NCBI GenBank assembly: GCA_011176545.1
Contig: DUEN01000011.1
Span: 1 to 48,425 of the forward strand
DNA from: Caldilineae bacterium
Lineage (GTDB): Bacteria; Chloroflexota; Anaerolineae; DUEN01
Direction of reading: 5' to 3'
DNA: 48,425 nucleotides
The position numbers and the translations under genes are program-made. Numbering within the stretch: position 1 is the stretch's first letter; each line of letters opens with the position of its first letter. Below, piece after piece: positions 14,917-23,004 of the stretch. Below the pieces are notes generated by a model. It was not told where the DNA came from, did not search any database, and was given only the letters and a program-made list of their open reading frames with translations.

Positions 14917-15558
14917 TCAGCCTCCTCCAGTCTGCCGCTCCGCTTCCTGACGTGCCGCCTCCTTGACTCTCGCCCAAAATTCTGCCACCTCTTGGCCTAA
15001 CGCTACAACACTGGCATCCACGATATGTTCATCGAAAGAGACAGATGGGTCCAAACCAAGGTAGTGGAAAACTAGCATTTCGTAGATGTCGGTCTCGTGT
15101 TTCCGAGAACGTCCCTGAGCCCATGCTTTTAACTTCCCGATGATTACATCCTCTGGGGCTGCACACCAGGCATCAAATGGCTCCTGACCTGGGGCCTCTA
15201 TTCGCTGACGAACGCGACGAGCCAGAACCTGCCGGTACTCAGGATGCATCGTCACCGGCAAGAGATCGGCTTTCTCTCCGCGAGATGTATCGATGATATT
15301 AAACATGATCCCCAGGCGAATGGAAGTGCGCATCTGTTCCGGGTCGGCGTAGTATCGCGGTGAGGGATAATGGTATGCCAATGCCAGGATGTGCTCCTCC
15401 GAGAGGTCAACGACGATGTCGATGTCGAACGTAGTGCGGGTGATGCCGTAGACAGTAGCCGCAAAGGCTCCGATGATGGCATAGGGGGCTTTGATGGCCT
15501 CCAGAGTGTGCAGGATGTCTATAAACAGGCTAAGGTCCGGCTCGCGTTTGGTCGGCAC
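14917..15558 (-). CDS. Nucleotidyltransferase-fold protein (AbiEii/MNT-like)
   Basis: 213 aa from the GTG at 15558, chosen because GAGGAG lies 8 nt upstream on the minus strand. The N-terminus LFIDILHTLEAIKAPYAIIG, then FAATVYGITRTTFDIDIVVD is a minimal nucleotidyltransferase core: Gly-Gly/Ala turn, then the D-I-D metal-binding Asp pair. It continues with FNIIDTSRGEKADLLPV and the helix EDVIIGKLKAWAQGRSRKHETDIYEM, typical of DUF6036/AbiEii-like proteins that are often toxins or solitary genes in accessory regions. It overlaps the 81-aa partner gene upstream by 29 bp, which looks like a two-gene module of toxin-antitoxin style. Function is not established by the sequence. Confidence 0.65.
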   Translation of the reverse strand: MPTKREPDLSLFIDILHTLEAIKAPYAIIGAFAATVYGITRTTFDIDIVVDLSEEHILALAYHYPSPRYYADPEQMRTSIRLGIMFNIIDTSRGEKADLLPVTMHPEYRQVLARRVRQRIEAPGQEPFDAWCAAPEDVIIGKLKAWAQGRSRKHETDIYEMLVFHYLGLDPSVSFDEHIVDASVVALGQEVAEFWARVKEAARQEAERQTGGG

Positions 15559-15775
15559 GGGCGATCTCCTCGAGGAACTTGAGCGCCAGTTCGCGCTCTG
15601 AGGCATCCGGGTATTGGCGCCGCAGTCGGCCCCAAATGAGGCCACGGGCCAGTGCCTGCGCCTCCAGCATCACGCGTACGCGCTGGCCGGGTCGCAACCG
15701 CGCCAGCAGCCGCATCTGCACGATATCCACCGGATCAAAACGCCAAGGATGTGGAGCCTTCGGCTTTTGATTCAT
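15530..15775 (-). CDS. Small basic protein coupled to the nucleotidyltransferase gene
   Basis: 81 aa from the ATG at 15775 (MNQKPKAPHPWRFDPVDIVQ). I do not recognise a named domain. The middle reads LLARLRPGQRVRVMLEAQAL and the end RELALKFLEEIARADQ; it is helical, basic and without a membrane segment. It overlaps the downstream nucleotidyltransferase by 29 bp, so the two are very probably translated together. I have an impression that similar small proteins precede DUF6036-like nucleotidyltransferases in Chloroflexota and cyanobacteria. Antitoxin is a reasonable guess and only that. The 218 bp upstream up to the SDR gene hold no gene that I can see. A TACAAT on the minus strand near 15905 may be its -10 element. 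Confidence 0.5.
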   Translation of the reverse strand: MNQKPKAPHPWRFDPVDIVQMRLLARLRPGQRVRVMLEAQALARGLIWGRLRRQYPDASERELALKFLEEIARADQTRAGP

Positions 15776-15993
15776 GATCTGCCTTTCTGTTGGGCCCTCA
15801 TCCCCCGAGCGAGTGAGGGATGATACCTCCTGATATATTCGTCGTCGATAACGACGCTGACTCGCATGCCTCGCCTCCGGTACAGATACTACCTGATACA
15901 CATATTGTAGCACGTTTAGTGATGGTTGAAACTGAAGGCCTGCTGCGATGACCTACATCTCACCGCGGACGTCGTAGAGAGCGCCTGGTCCAA

Positions 15994-16794
15994 TCAATTG
16001 CGCGAATCGGGCGAGCGGGGCGGTTGCCCACCCAGGATGGCTGTGATCCCGCCATCCACGTAGATGGTCTGCCCGGTGATGTATTCCGCCGCTTGGCTGC
16101 ACAGGAACAACACCGCGGCGGCCACGTCGATCGGCTGTCCCACCCGGCCCCATGGGATCGGCTTGCCCCACGCCTCGGGATCATATGTGGGATCCTCCCA
16201 AAACCGCTCCACCTCGATGGCACCCGGGCTGATGTTGTTGACCGTGATCCGATACGGCGCCAGCTCCTGCGCCATGCCCATGGTGAGTAGCTTCAGCCCG
16301 CCCTTGGTGGCCGCGTAGTGGGTGAAGCGGGGCACCGTTCGCGCCCCGTGCACCGAGCCGATGTAGATGATCCGGCCGCCTTCACCCTGGCGGACCATCA
16401 CCCGGGCGGCCGCCTGGCCGCACAGGAACGCGCCCTTCAGGTTGACGCCATGGGTGAGATCCCACACCTCCTCGGTCAGCTCCAGGAACGGGACCGGGAT
16501 GGTGATGCCCGAGTTATTCACCAGGATGTCCAGCCGCCCGAACTCGGCCACGACGGCGTCCACCATGGCGTTCACCTGGGCCGATTGCGAGACGTCCGCC
16601 TGCACGGTCATGGCGCGGCCGCCCGCCTGCCGGATGGCCTCCACGACCTCCTCGGCCCCCTCCGCGCTGCGATGATAATGCGCGGCGACCCAGGCGCCCG
16701 CCTCGCCCAGCGCCCGCGCCAGCCCCTTGCCGATGCCGCGGCCGGTCCCGGTTACCAAAGCGACCTTACCGCTCAGATCCACATGGAGATCCAT
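15994..16794 (-). CDS. Short-chain dehydrogenase/reductase (SDR, classical)
   Basis: 266 aa. NAD(P)-dependent oxidoreductase of the classical SDR family. The cofactor motif TGTGRGIG is at about residues 16-23, NNSG near 92, the catalytic Ser in YIGSVHGAR, and the Tyr-x-x-x-Lys in [12 protein letters not shown]. The C-terminal segment [20 protein letters not shown], then QTIYVDGGI is typical of 3-ketoacyl-ACP reductase and glucose-1-dehydrogenase-like members. The start ATG follows GGAGGG. It begins two bases after the stop of the upstream GNAT gene, so they form one operon. The substrate cannot be assigned: sugar, polyol or keto-acyl compounds are all possible. The last 10 residues (PPRSPDSRN) extend beyond the normal end of the family. 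Confidence 0.88.
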   Translation of the reverse strand: MDLHVDLSGKVALVTGTGRGIGKGLARALGEAGAWVAAHYHRSAEGAEEVVEAIRQAGGRAMTVQADVSQSAQVNAMVDAVVAEFGRLDILVNNSGITIPVPFLELTEEVWDLTHGVNLKGAFLCGQAAARVMVRQGEGGRIIYIGSVHGARTVPRFTHYAATKGGLKLLTMGMAQELAPYRITVNNISPGAIEVERFWEDPTYDPEAWGKPIPWGRVGQPIDVAAAVLFLCSQAAEYITGQTIYVDGGITAILGGQPPRSPDSRN

Positions 16795-16795
16795 A

Positions 16796-17296
16796 TCATC
16801 CCTCCGCTCCCAATTCAGCGATCATCCGATAATAGGGTAGCCCATCGTCGCCTCGAAAGGCTTCGATGCGCACAAATCCGTGCCGTTCGTACAGGCGCCA
16901 CGCTCGCTCGTTGTCCGTTACCACGGTGAGAAATACCCTGGAAAGATTCCGCCTGTGAGCCTCCTTCATCAGGCGATCCATTAGAGCGTTCCCCAGCCTC
17001 ATGCCCTGGTACGCGTCGGCGACGGCCAGCCCGAGCGTGGGCTGGGACGTATCGAGATGCCATAGAAAGCCCCATCCTACGATCTCGCCGCCAGTTACGG
17101 CGATCAAATCGAACTTGCGATCGCGCTCGGGGTGGTTATCGCGAACGATCCCCTCACAGACCTCCGGCGTGGTCTCCCATCCCAGCGGCCGGAACGTGCG
17201 TCTCGAATGCCAGCTCAGCCCATTATAAAACGCGGCCAGCGCCTCCGCATCTCCAGAGGCCAGCCGACGTATCTTCACGGAAGGTCGAGGCTCCAT
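16796..17296 (-). CDS. GNAT-family N-acetyltransferase
   Basis: 166 aa from the ATG at 17296; a TTG nine bases upstream is also in frame. It is a complete GNAT fold: [19 protein letters not shown] at the N-terminus, [11 protein letters not shown], the acetyl-CoA loop [20 protein letters not shown] (Q/R-x-x-G-x-A type), and [14 protein letters not shown] at the C-terminus. These enzymes move an acetyl group from acetyl-CoA to an amine on a small molecule or protein. No clear ribosome binding site is visible. The SDR gene follows 1 bp downstream. Substrate unknown. Confidence 0.82.
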   Translation of the reverse strand: MEPRPSVKIRRLASGDAEALAAFYNGLSWHSRRTFRPLGWETTPEVCEGIVRDNHPERDRKFDLIAVTGGEIVGWGFLWHLDTSQPTLGLAVADAYQGMRLGNALMDRLMKEAHRRNLSRVFLTVVTDNERAWRLYERHGFVRIEAFRGDDGLPYYRMIAELGAEG

Positions 17297-17362
17297 CTTG
17301 CTCAAGAGATTAAGGGATCTTCGACTTCGGATCGCTTATCCAGCCCGGTATCATGAGCACGG

Positions 17363-19249
17363 TTATGCCTCGCGAGGCGCGGCCTGAGGCTGCGTCCTCC
17401 CGTTGCCGCCCGCCCGCTCGGCCAGCGGCACGGTCATGAACCCCATGGTATACAGGCGATAATAGGCGCCGCGCCTGGCCAAAAGCTCCTCGTGAGTGCC
17501 TTTTTCGATGATGCGGCCATGCTCCAGGACCACGATCTGGTCGGCTCGCACGATGGTGCTCAGCCGGTGAGCGATCACGAAGGAAGTCCGACCCTTCAAC
17601 AGCCGGGCCATCGCCTCCTGGATCAGCCGCTCGGTCTGAGTATCGATGCTGGAAGTCGCCTCATCCAGGATGAGGATGCGTGGATCGGCCAGCAGCGCCC
17701 GGGCGAAGGCGATCAACTGCCGTTGGCCCACAGACAGGATGGCGCCGCCCTCCTCCACCTGCGTGTAATAGCCGCTGGGGAGACGCTCGATGAACTCATG
17801 CGCTCCGATCGCCTTGGCGGCCTCGATGACCTCCTCATCGGAGGCGTCCAGACGGCCGTAGCGGATGTTGTCCATCACCGAGCCGCGAAACAGGAACGTC
17901 TCCTGGAGCACGATGCCCATCTGGCGCCGCAGCGAGGCAATGTCCACGTCCCGTATGTCATATCCGTCGATCAGGATCCGGCCGGAGCTGATCTCGTAGA
18001 AGCGGCCTAACAGCGAGACCAAGCTGCTCTTCCCCGCGCCGGTGGCTCCCACGAGGGCCACCATCTGCCCCGGCTCGACGTGTAGGTTGATATCCTGGAG
18101 TACGGGGACTCCCTCCTCATAGGCGAAGGAGACGTGATCGAAGATCACCTCACCCCTGATCGGCGGTAGCTTGATGGCTCCAGGCTTGTTCTGGATCTCG
18201 GGCGGGCGGTCTAGCAGGTTGAAGATGCGCTCGCCAGCGGCCATGGCCAGCTGAAGCGTGTTATAGCGCTGTGCCAGATCGCGGATGGGGTTAAAGAAGC
18301 GGTCGATGTAGAGGATAAAGGCCACGAGCACGCCAGGCGTGATCTGCTCGCCCAGGACGGCCGAGCCGCCGAAGCCGATGGCCAGCGCGATGGCCGTGGA
18401 TCCCAGGAAGTCGATGGCGGGGAAGAAGAGGGCGGACAGTCGGGCGGCCTTGAGCTGAGCGTTCAGGAAGTTACGGTTGACCTCCTCCACGAAGCGCTTC
18501 AGGTTTAGCGCCTCCCGAGTGAAGGCCTGGACCACGCGCACGCCCTGGATGTTCTCCTCCAGATAGGCCAGCAGCCGGCCGTTGTAGTATCGGACCCGCC
18601 GCCAGTTATCGCGGGCGCGCACCCGCCAGATGGCCGTGATCAGGAACATCACCGGCAGGACGGTGAACGTGATGAGCGAGAGGTAAGCATTCAGAGAGAC
18701 CATGGCGATGACGATGCCCACTAGCATGAACAGGTCGGCGGCCGTCCCCACGATGGCCCACGTCACCAGGTCCTGCAGCCGATTCACGTCAGAGGTCACC
18801 CGGGACATGAGCACGCCCACGTCCGCCCGATCGAAGAAGCTGAGCGATTGTCGCTGCAGGTGCTCGAACAGTTCCCTGCGGATCTGATAGATGGCCATCT
18901 GGCCGGCCTCGGCCACGATGGCGACCTGGCCAGCGCGCGCCAGCCAGGCGACGATGTTCACGCCCACGTAGCCTGCCACCAGCCAGCGCAGGAGCGGGAT
19001 ATCCCCTCGGGCGATGGCGTTATCCAGCGCCATCTTGATGAGATACGGCCCGGTGAGAGTGGCCCCCGTGACGAGCCCCATCAGCAGGAGCGCCAGCGCC
19101 ATCTGGCGCCAGTAGGGCTTCACGTAGCCGAGGAGCCGGCGGGCGATGCGGCTGTCATACTGTTTGAATTGAAGTTGCTCCGGTAACTCGAAGTCCAGCT
19201 CTTGAGCTTCCCTCGATGAGAAGAGCCGTTTCAGCCAGGCTTTCATCAT
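17363..19249 (-). CDS. ABC exporter half-transporter, catalytically competent subunit
   Basis: 628 aa: an N-terminal six-helix exporter domain (about 45-330) and a C-terminal ATPase. Walker A GATGAGKSS, signature LSVGQRQL, Walker B LILDEATSSID with the catalytic Glu, and the H-loop AHRLST are visible. The gene overlaps the upstream half-transporter gene by 4 bp (ATGA), so the two make a heterodimer. Its signature motif is altered (LSVGQ instead of LSGGQ). In the dimer this motif faces the partner's nucleotide site, which also has altered residues, so the pair carries one canonical and one degenerate ATP site, as in TM287/288, BmrCD and TmrAB. Such exporters move lipids, peptides or drugs outward. 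Substrate unknown. Confidence 0.92.
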   Translation of the reverse strand: MMKAWLKRLFSSREAQELDFELPEQLQFKQYDSRIARRLLGYVKPYWRQMALALLLMGLVTGATLTGPYLIKMALDNAIARGDIPLLRWLVAGYVGVNIVAWLARAGQVAIVAEAGQMAIYQIRRELFEHLQRQSLSFFDRADVGVLMSRVTSDVNRLQDLVTWAIVGTAADLFMLVGIVIAMVSLNAYLSLITFTVLPVMFLITAIWRVRARDNWRRVRYYNGRLLAYLEENIQGVRVVQAFTREALNLKRFVEEVNRNFLNAQLKAARLSALFFPAIDFLGSTAIALAIGFGGSAVLGEQITPGVLVAFILYIDRFFNPIRDLAQRYNTLQLAMAAGERIFNLLDRPPEIQNKPGAIKLPPIRGEVIFDHVSFAYEEGVPVLQDINLHVEPGQMVALVGATGAGKSSLVSLLGRFYEISSGRILIDGYDIRDVDIASLRRQMGIVLQETFLFRGSVMDNIRYGRLDASDEEVIEAAKAIGAHEFIERLPSGYYTQVEEGGAILSVGQRQLIAFARALLADPRILILDEATSSIDTQTERLIQEAMARLLKGRTSFVIAHRLSTIVRADQIVVLEHGRIIEKGTHEELLARRGAYYRLYTMGFMTVPLAERAGGNGRTQPQAAPREA

Positions 19250-21030
19250 ACCTGACCTCCTTTGGCGGCAGGCTCCGTGCGGGCGATCGCCGCCGCGGCC
19301 TCCTCTTGATCTCGCAGTTGGAGGTCGTAGATCTCCCGGTAGGGGCCCGGCTCGCGTAGCAACTCCTCGTGCGTCCCGCGCTGCACGATGCGGCCGTGAT
19401 CCAGCACCAGGATCTGGTCCGCGTTCTTCACCGTGGTCAGCCGCTGCGCGATGATGAACGAGGTGCGGCCGTGCATCAACGTCGCCAGTGCCTGTTGGAT
19501 CTTGTACTCCGTTTCCGTGTCCACGCTGGATGTCGAATCGTCCAGGATAAGGATGCGTGGGTTCATCAGGAGTGCCCGGGCGATGGCGATGCGCTGGCGT
19601 TGCCCGCCCGAAAGGGTGATGCCGCGCTCGCCCACCATGGTGTCATACCCGTCGGGGAAGGATATGATGAACTCATGGGCATGGGCGGCCTTGGCCGCCG
19701 CGATGATCTCCTCCTCGCTGGCGTCCGGACGGCCATAAGCGATATTCTCGCGGATGGTGGTGGCGAAGAGCAACGTATCCTGGAGCACGACGCCGATCTG
19801 GCGACGCAACGATCGTAACGTGACCTCTCGGATGTCATAACCATCGACGGTGATGCGTCCCTCCGTCACGTCATAGAAGCGCGGGATCAGGTTGATCAGG
19901 GTGCTCTTGCCGGAGCCAGTATGCCCCACGAGTGCGATGATCTCCCCCGGTCGGGCTTCGAAATCGATGTCCTCCAGGGTAGCTCGCTTGTCGTCGGGAT
20001 ATTTGAAGTGGACACGCTCGAAGCGCACGTATCCCTTGATGGGGGGAAGCTCGATCGCGTTTGGCGCGTCCTTGATCTCTGGCTCGGTATCCAGCACCTC
20101 GAAGATCCGGTCTCCGGCCGCCAGCGCCTCCGCTGTCAGGTTGACGATGAAGCCCAGCCGCTGCACGGGCATGGCCAGCATGAGCACATAGCCGTTCACT
20201 GCGACCAGGGTCCCCAAGGTCACCTCGCCGCGGGCGACCATGGGCCCGCCGAACCATAGGATGAGGGCCGTGCTACATGAGATGAGGAACATCATGAAGG
20301 GGAAGTTCGTGCCCCAGAAGCGGATGGCGCGCAGGCGCAGCCGCATGTACTCCCGATTGGTCTCGTCGAACTTCTGCATCTCATAAGGCTCGCGGGCGAA
20401 GGCCCGCACCACCTGGGCGCCGGTGAGGTTCTCCTGCAGCACGCTGCTCACCTCGGCGAATTGCTGTTGGACCTGACGCCACAGCGGTCGCATGTGGCGG
20501 GCGAAGTAGAGCACGAAGGCCGCCAGTAAGGGAATGGGGATCAGCGCGATGAGGGCCAGCCGCCAGTTCATGCGTAACAGGATGGCGATGATCCCGCCCA
20601 ACAGGAGCAGGATATTGAGGGCGTCCAGGAGCCCCATGCCGATGAACCGCTGTATGGAGTTCACATCCTCCGCGGTACGCGACATGAGCTGTCCCGTCTG
20701 CGCGCGAGTGTGGAATGAAAAGCTCAAACGCTGGATGTGATCATAGAGCTGGTTGCGGATATCATAAGCGACCAGCTGGGAGAGGGCCTGGACGCCATAG
20801 CGTTGCCAGTAGGCGAAGACGGTTCTCACCAGGCTGATGGCGACCACGAAGAATGCGGCTTGGATGAGGAACCGGTGATCGCCGCGGGTCAGGCCGATAT
20901 CAATGACTTGTTTGACCAGCCAGGGGATGATCAGGTTGAGTCCGGTGACAACGAGCAGGGAGACATATGTGAGGATGAGGCGCCTGCGATGGGGACGTAG
21001 ATAAGAGATCAATCGAACGAGCGTATTCAT
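19246..21030 (-). CDS. ABC exporter half-transporter with degenerate ATPase site
   Basis: 594 aa, type IV exporter fold followed by an ATPase domain. Walker A GHTGSGKST and signature LSGGQRQRIA are canonical. The catalytic Glu after Walker B is Asp (ILILDDSTSSVD) and the switch His is Gln (IIAQRLTTV). Both changes are characteristic of the non-hydrolysing site of heterodimeric exporters. It is the first gene of the pair and ends inside the start of the second (4-bp ATGA overlap). The C-terminal tail after the ATPase is short and Ala-rich. About 115 bp upstream separate it from the Nudix gene, which is on the same strand. Regulation not evident. Confidence 0.92.
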   Translation of the reverse strand: MNTLVRLISYLRPHRRRLILTYVSLLVVTGLNLIIPWLVKQVIDIGLTRGDHRFLIQAAFFVVAISLVRTVFAYWQRYGVQALSQLVAYDIRNQLYDHIQRLSFSFHTRAQTGQLMSRTAEDVNSIQRFIGMGLLDALNILLLLGGIIAILLRMNWRLALIALIPIPLLAAFVLYFARHMRPLWRQVQQQFAEVSSVLQENLTGAQVVRAFAREPYEMQKFDETNREYMRLRLRAIRFWGTNFPFMMFLISCSTALILWFGGPMVARGEVTLGTLVAVNGYVLMLAMPVQRLGFIVNLTAEALAAGDRIFEVLDTEPEIKDAPNAIELPPIKGYVRFERVHFKYPDDKRATLEDIDFEARPGEIIALVGHTGSGKSTLINLIPRFYDVTEGRITVDGYDIREVTLRSLRRQIGVVLQDTLLFATTIRENIAYGRPDASEEEIIAAAKAAHAHEFIISFPDGYDTMVGERGITLSGGQRQRIAIARALLMNPRILILDDSTSSVDTETEYKIQQALATLMHGRTSFIIAQRLTTVKNADQILVLDHGRIVQRGTHEELLREPGPYREIYDLQLRDQEEAAAAIARTEPAAKGGQV

Positions 21031-21145
21031 GGTGAGCCTTGTCCCGTTAAGTCACGTTCCCTCTCCGTGACGGTTTTGGCGCGATCCAGCGCGCGGGCAT
21101 GATAACACCACCTTTCAGCTACGTCAATTGTCGCATCAAAGGTTG

Positions 21146-21751
21146 TCAATCTTTCGTTGCAGGAAGGGGACCATCTCCCTCGAGCTGGCTGAGCGCGTCC
21201 AGGGCCATGAAGATGTTGGCCACGCTGGCCAGGCTGTTGATCTCGCCGCGTCGCGCCATGGCAGCGACTTCCTCCACTGGCAGGAGGAGCACATCGATGC
21301 GCTCCGTGGGGTCGAGGTGTTGCGTCCCGTCGCCCGTTACCCCCGTGGCGAGGAAGAGATGGGCCGGCGTCGCCCCTCGATTACTGTCGATCACCGGGCT
21401 GCCAAGATGTCGCCATTGGCCGCCGTGAAGGCCAGTCTCTTCCGCCAGCTCCCGTTGCGCGCAGGTCAGGGGGTCCTCCCCCTCGTCCAGATAGCCTGCT
21501 GGCAGGTCATATGCCGCGCGGCGCAGGCCATGCTTGTACTGGCGCACCAGGGGCACGCGACCGTCCTCCGTCACCGCGAAGACCATCGCGTAGGGCCGCG
21601 TCTCCGCCAAGAGATAGCCGTTGATCCGGTATCCCGAGGGTAAGACCACGTCCTCCTCCCACAGGATCAGCCAGGGTCTCCGATCGAGCAGGAGGTCCCG
21701 TCGGACCGTCCTCCACGCGCCTTCAGAGATGTCGTCTGGATGACTTGACAT
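21146..21751 (-). CDS. Nudix hydrolase (ADP-ribose pyrophosphatase-like)
   Basis: 201 aa. A perfect Nudix box G-x5-E-x7-REL-x-EE-x-G-L is present (GYLDEGED... to RELAEETGL, about residues 97-119). The protein has the N-terminal beta-strand extension of the ADP-ribose pyrophosphatase/NudF-like group (ILWEEDVVLPSGYRINGYLL) and a Gly-Val-Thr-rich end segment. These enzymes hydrolyse nucleoside diphosphates linked to another moiety, typically ADP-ribose, giving AMP and ribose 5-phosphate, and act as metabolite housekeepers. Mg2+ is bound by the Glu residues of the box. It is divergent from the LysM gene. The exact substrate is inferred from the extension only. Confidence 0.88.
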   Translation of the reverse strand: MSSHPDDISEGAWRTVRRDLLLDRRPWLILWEEDVVLPSGYRINGYLLAETRPYAMVFAVTEDGRVPLVRQYKHGLRRAAYDLPAGYLDEGEDPLTCAQRELAEETGLHGGQWRHLGSPVIDSNRGATPAHLFLATGVTGDGTQHLDPTERIDVLLLPVEEVAAMARRGEINSLASVANIFMALDALSQLEGDGPLPATKD

Positions 21752-21837
21752 AGGGATGCCTCGCGCTTAGAGTATAACCCAGTTGTAGGGATGGGTGGTC
21801 TCTCTGTTTAGTGTTGGTGAGCCTCCAGGAGGTTGTC

Positions 21838-22881
21838 TTGCAGGAGGTCATGGTGCATCTTCCCGCTCGGCTTACCCCGCTTTTCCTGGTCATCATCCTC
21901 GTGTTGGCCTCGGTTGTCAACATCGGGGCGGCACCGATGCCGCAGGAAGATGTTCACGTCGTGCGTCCGGGGGAGACGTTATTTACCATCGCACAGCGCT
22001 ATGGCGTCTCCGTGGACGAGATCGTGCAGGTCAATCACCTGGCCAATCCTAATGCCATCTATGTCGGACAGAAGCTGCGTATCCCTCGCTCCGGCGAGGC
22101 CGCGTCCTCTGAGGGGGAGGAGGCTCCGGGTGTGCACATCGTTCAGCCGGGCGAGACATTGTCCTCTATCGCCGCGCGATATGGGGTTACGGTGCAAGCC
22201 CTGGCGGAGGCGTCGGGCATCTCCGTGGGGGACATCCTTCGGGTCGGACAGAAGCTGACGATCCCTGGGCGGGCGCCGGAGCGGGAGGGGGCGGCTGAGG
22301 CCGTGACCGAGGCCGCGCCCGAGCCAGCACCTGAGGTTTACGTCGTGCAGCCGGGTGACACGTTGGCGGGGATCGCTGAACGATTTGGCACCTCGGTGGC
22401 CACGCTGGCGAGGGCGAACAATCTGAGCACGTCTTCATTGGTCTTTCCCGGCCGTCGGCTGATCGTGCCGAAGCCGAAGGTGATGCAACTGACGGGCGGG
22501 GGTAAGCGGGTGGAGGTGAGCATCTCACGCCAGCGATGCTATGTGTATGATGGTGATACCCTGCTGTATGAATGGGTGTGCTCCACCGGGCGACAGAGCT
22601 CGCCCACGAAGCCGGGCACTTACTACATCCAAAGCAAATTGCGCAAAGCGTACGGCTCGGCGTGGAACATCTGGATGCCGTATTGGCTGGGCGTCTATTG
22701 GGCGGGTGGCACGGAGAACGGATTTCATGGGCTGCCCTGGAATGCTACTACAGGTTGGACGACGTGGGCCGGGATGGTGGGGGTTCCCATCACATATGGT
22801 TGCATCATGCTGAGCAATGAAAACGCGGAGATCCTTTGGAATATGGCCTACATCGGGATGCCCGTCATCATCGATTACTGA
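21838..22881 (+). CDS. LysM-repeat L,D-transpeptidase (YkuD), secreted
   Basis: 347 aa from a TTG at 21838, which has AGGAGG at 21827-21832 with a 5-nt spacer. ATG 21850 and GTG 21853 are alternatives behind a second AGGAGG. A signal sequence (RLTPLFLVIILVLASVVNIG) leads to three LysM domains, each with a PGETL or PGDTL start (about residues 37-80, 96-140 and 165-210), which bind peptidoglycan. The C-terminal YkuD domain follows, with HGLP and the nucleophile segment TYGCIML. In this family the Cys attacks a peptide stem to form 3-3 cross-links or anchor a protein to the wall. The usual SHGCIRL is altered around the Cys (Thr-Tyr instead of Ser-His, Met for Arg). Acts in the cell wall. Confidence 0.9.
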   Translation: MQEVMVHLPARLTPLFLVIILVLASVVNIGAAPMPQEDVHVVRPGETLFTIAQRYGVSVDEIVQVNHLANPNAIYVGQKLRIPRSGEAASSEGEEAPGVHIVQPGETLSSIAARYGVTVQALAEASGISVGDILRVGQKLTIPGRAPEREGAAEAVTEAAPEPAPEVYVVQPGDTLAGIAERFGTSVATLARANNLSTSSLVFPGRRLIVPKPKVMQLTGGGKRVEVSISRQRCYVYDGDTLLYEWVCSTGRQSSPTKPGTYYIQSKLRKAYGSAWNIWMPYWLGVYWAGGTENGFHGLPWNATTGWTTWAGMVGVPITYGCIMLSNENAEILWNMAYIGMPVIIDY

Positions 22882-22916
22882 GGACGTTGTCCCTCCCTTC
22901 GCCGTGGAAATGACAA

Positions 22917-22950
22917 AGCACCCCGGTCGCGTGGCCGGGGCGCTCGTTTT
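22917..22950 (+). terminator. Rho-independent terminator of the LysM gene
   Basis: AGCACCCCGG (22917-22926) pairs with CCGGGGCGCT (22935-22944) with one mismatch and an 8-nt loop, followed by CGTTTT. It lies between the convergent LysM and PEP-CTERM genes and may serve both. Confidence 0.75.
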
Positions 22951-23004
22951 ATGCTGATCGTTCGGTCTACACTCACGGGAAACCCTTCATTCCTCCGTTG
23001 GCGC

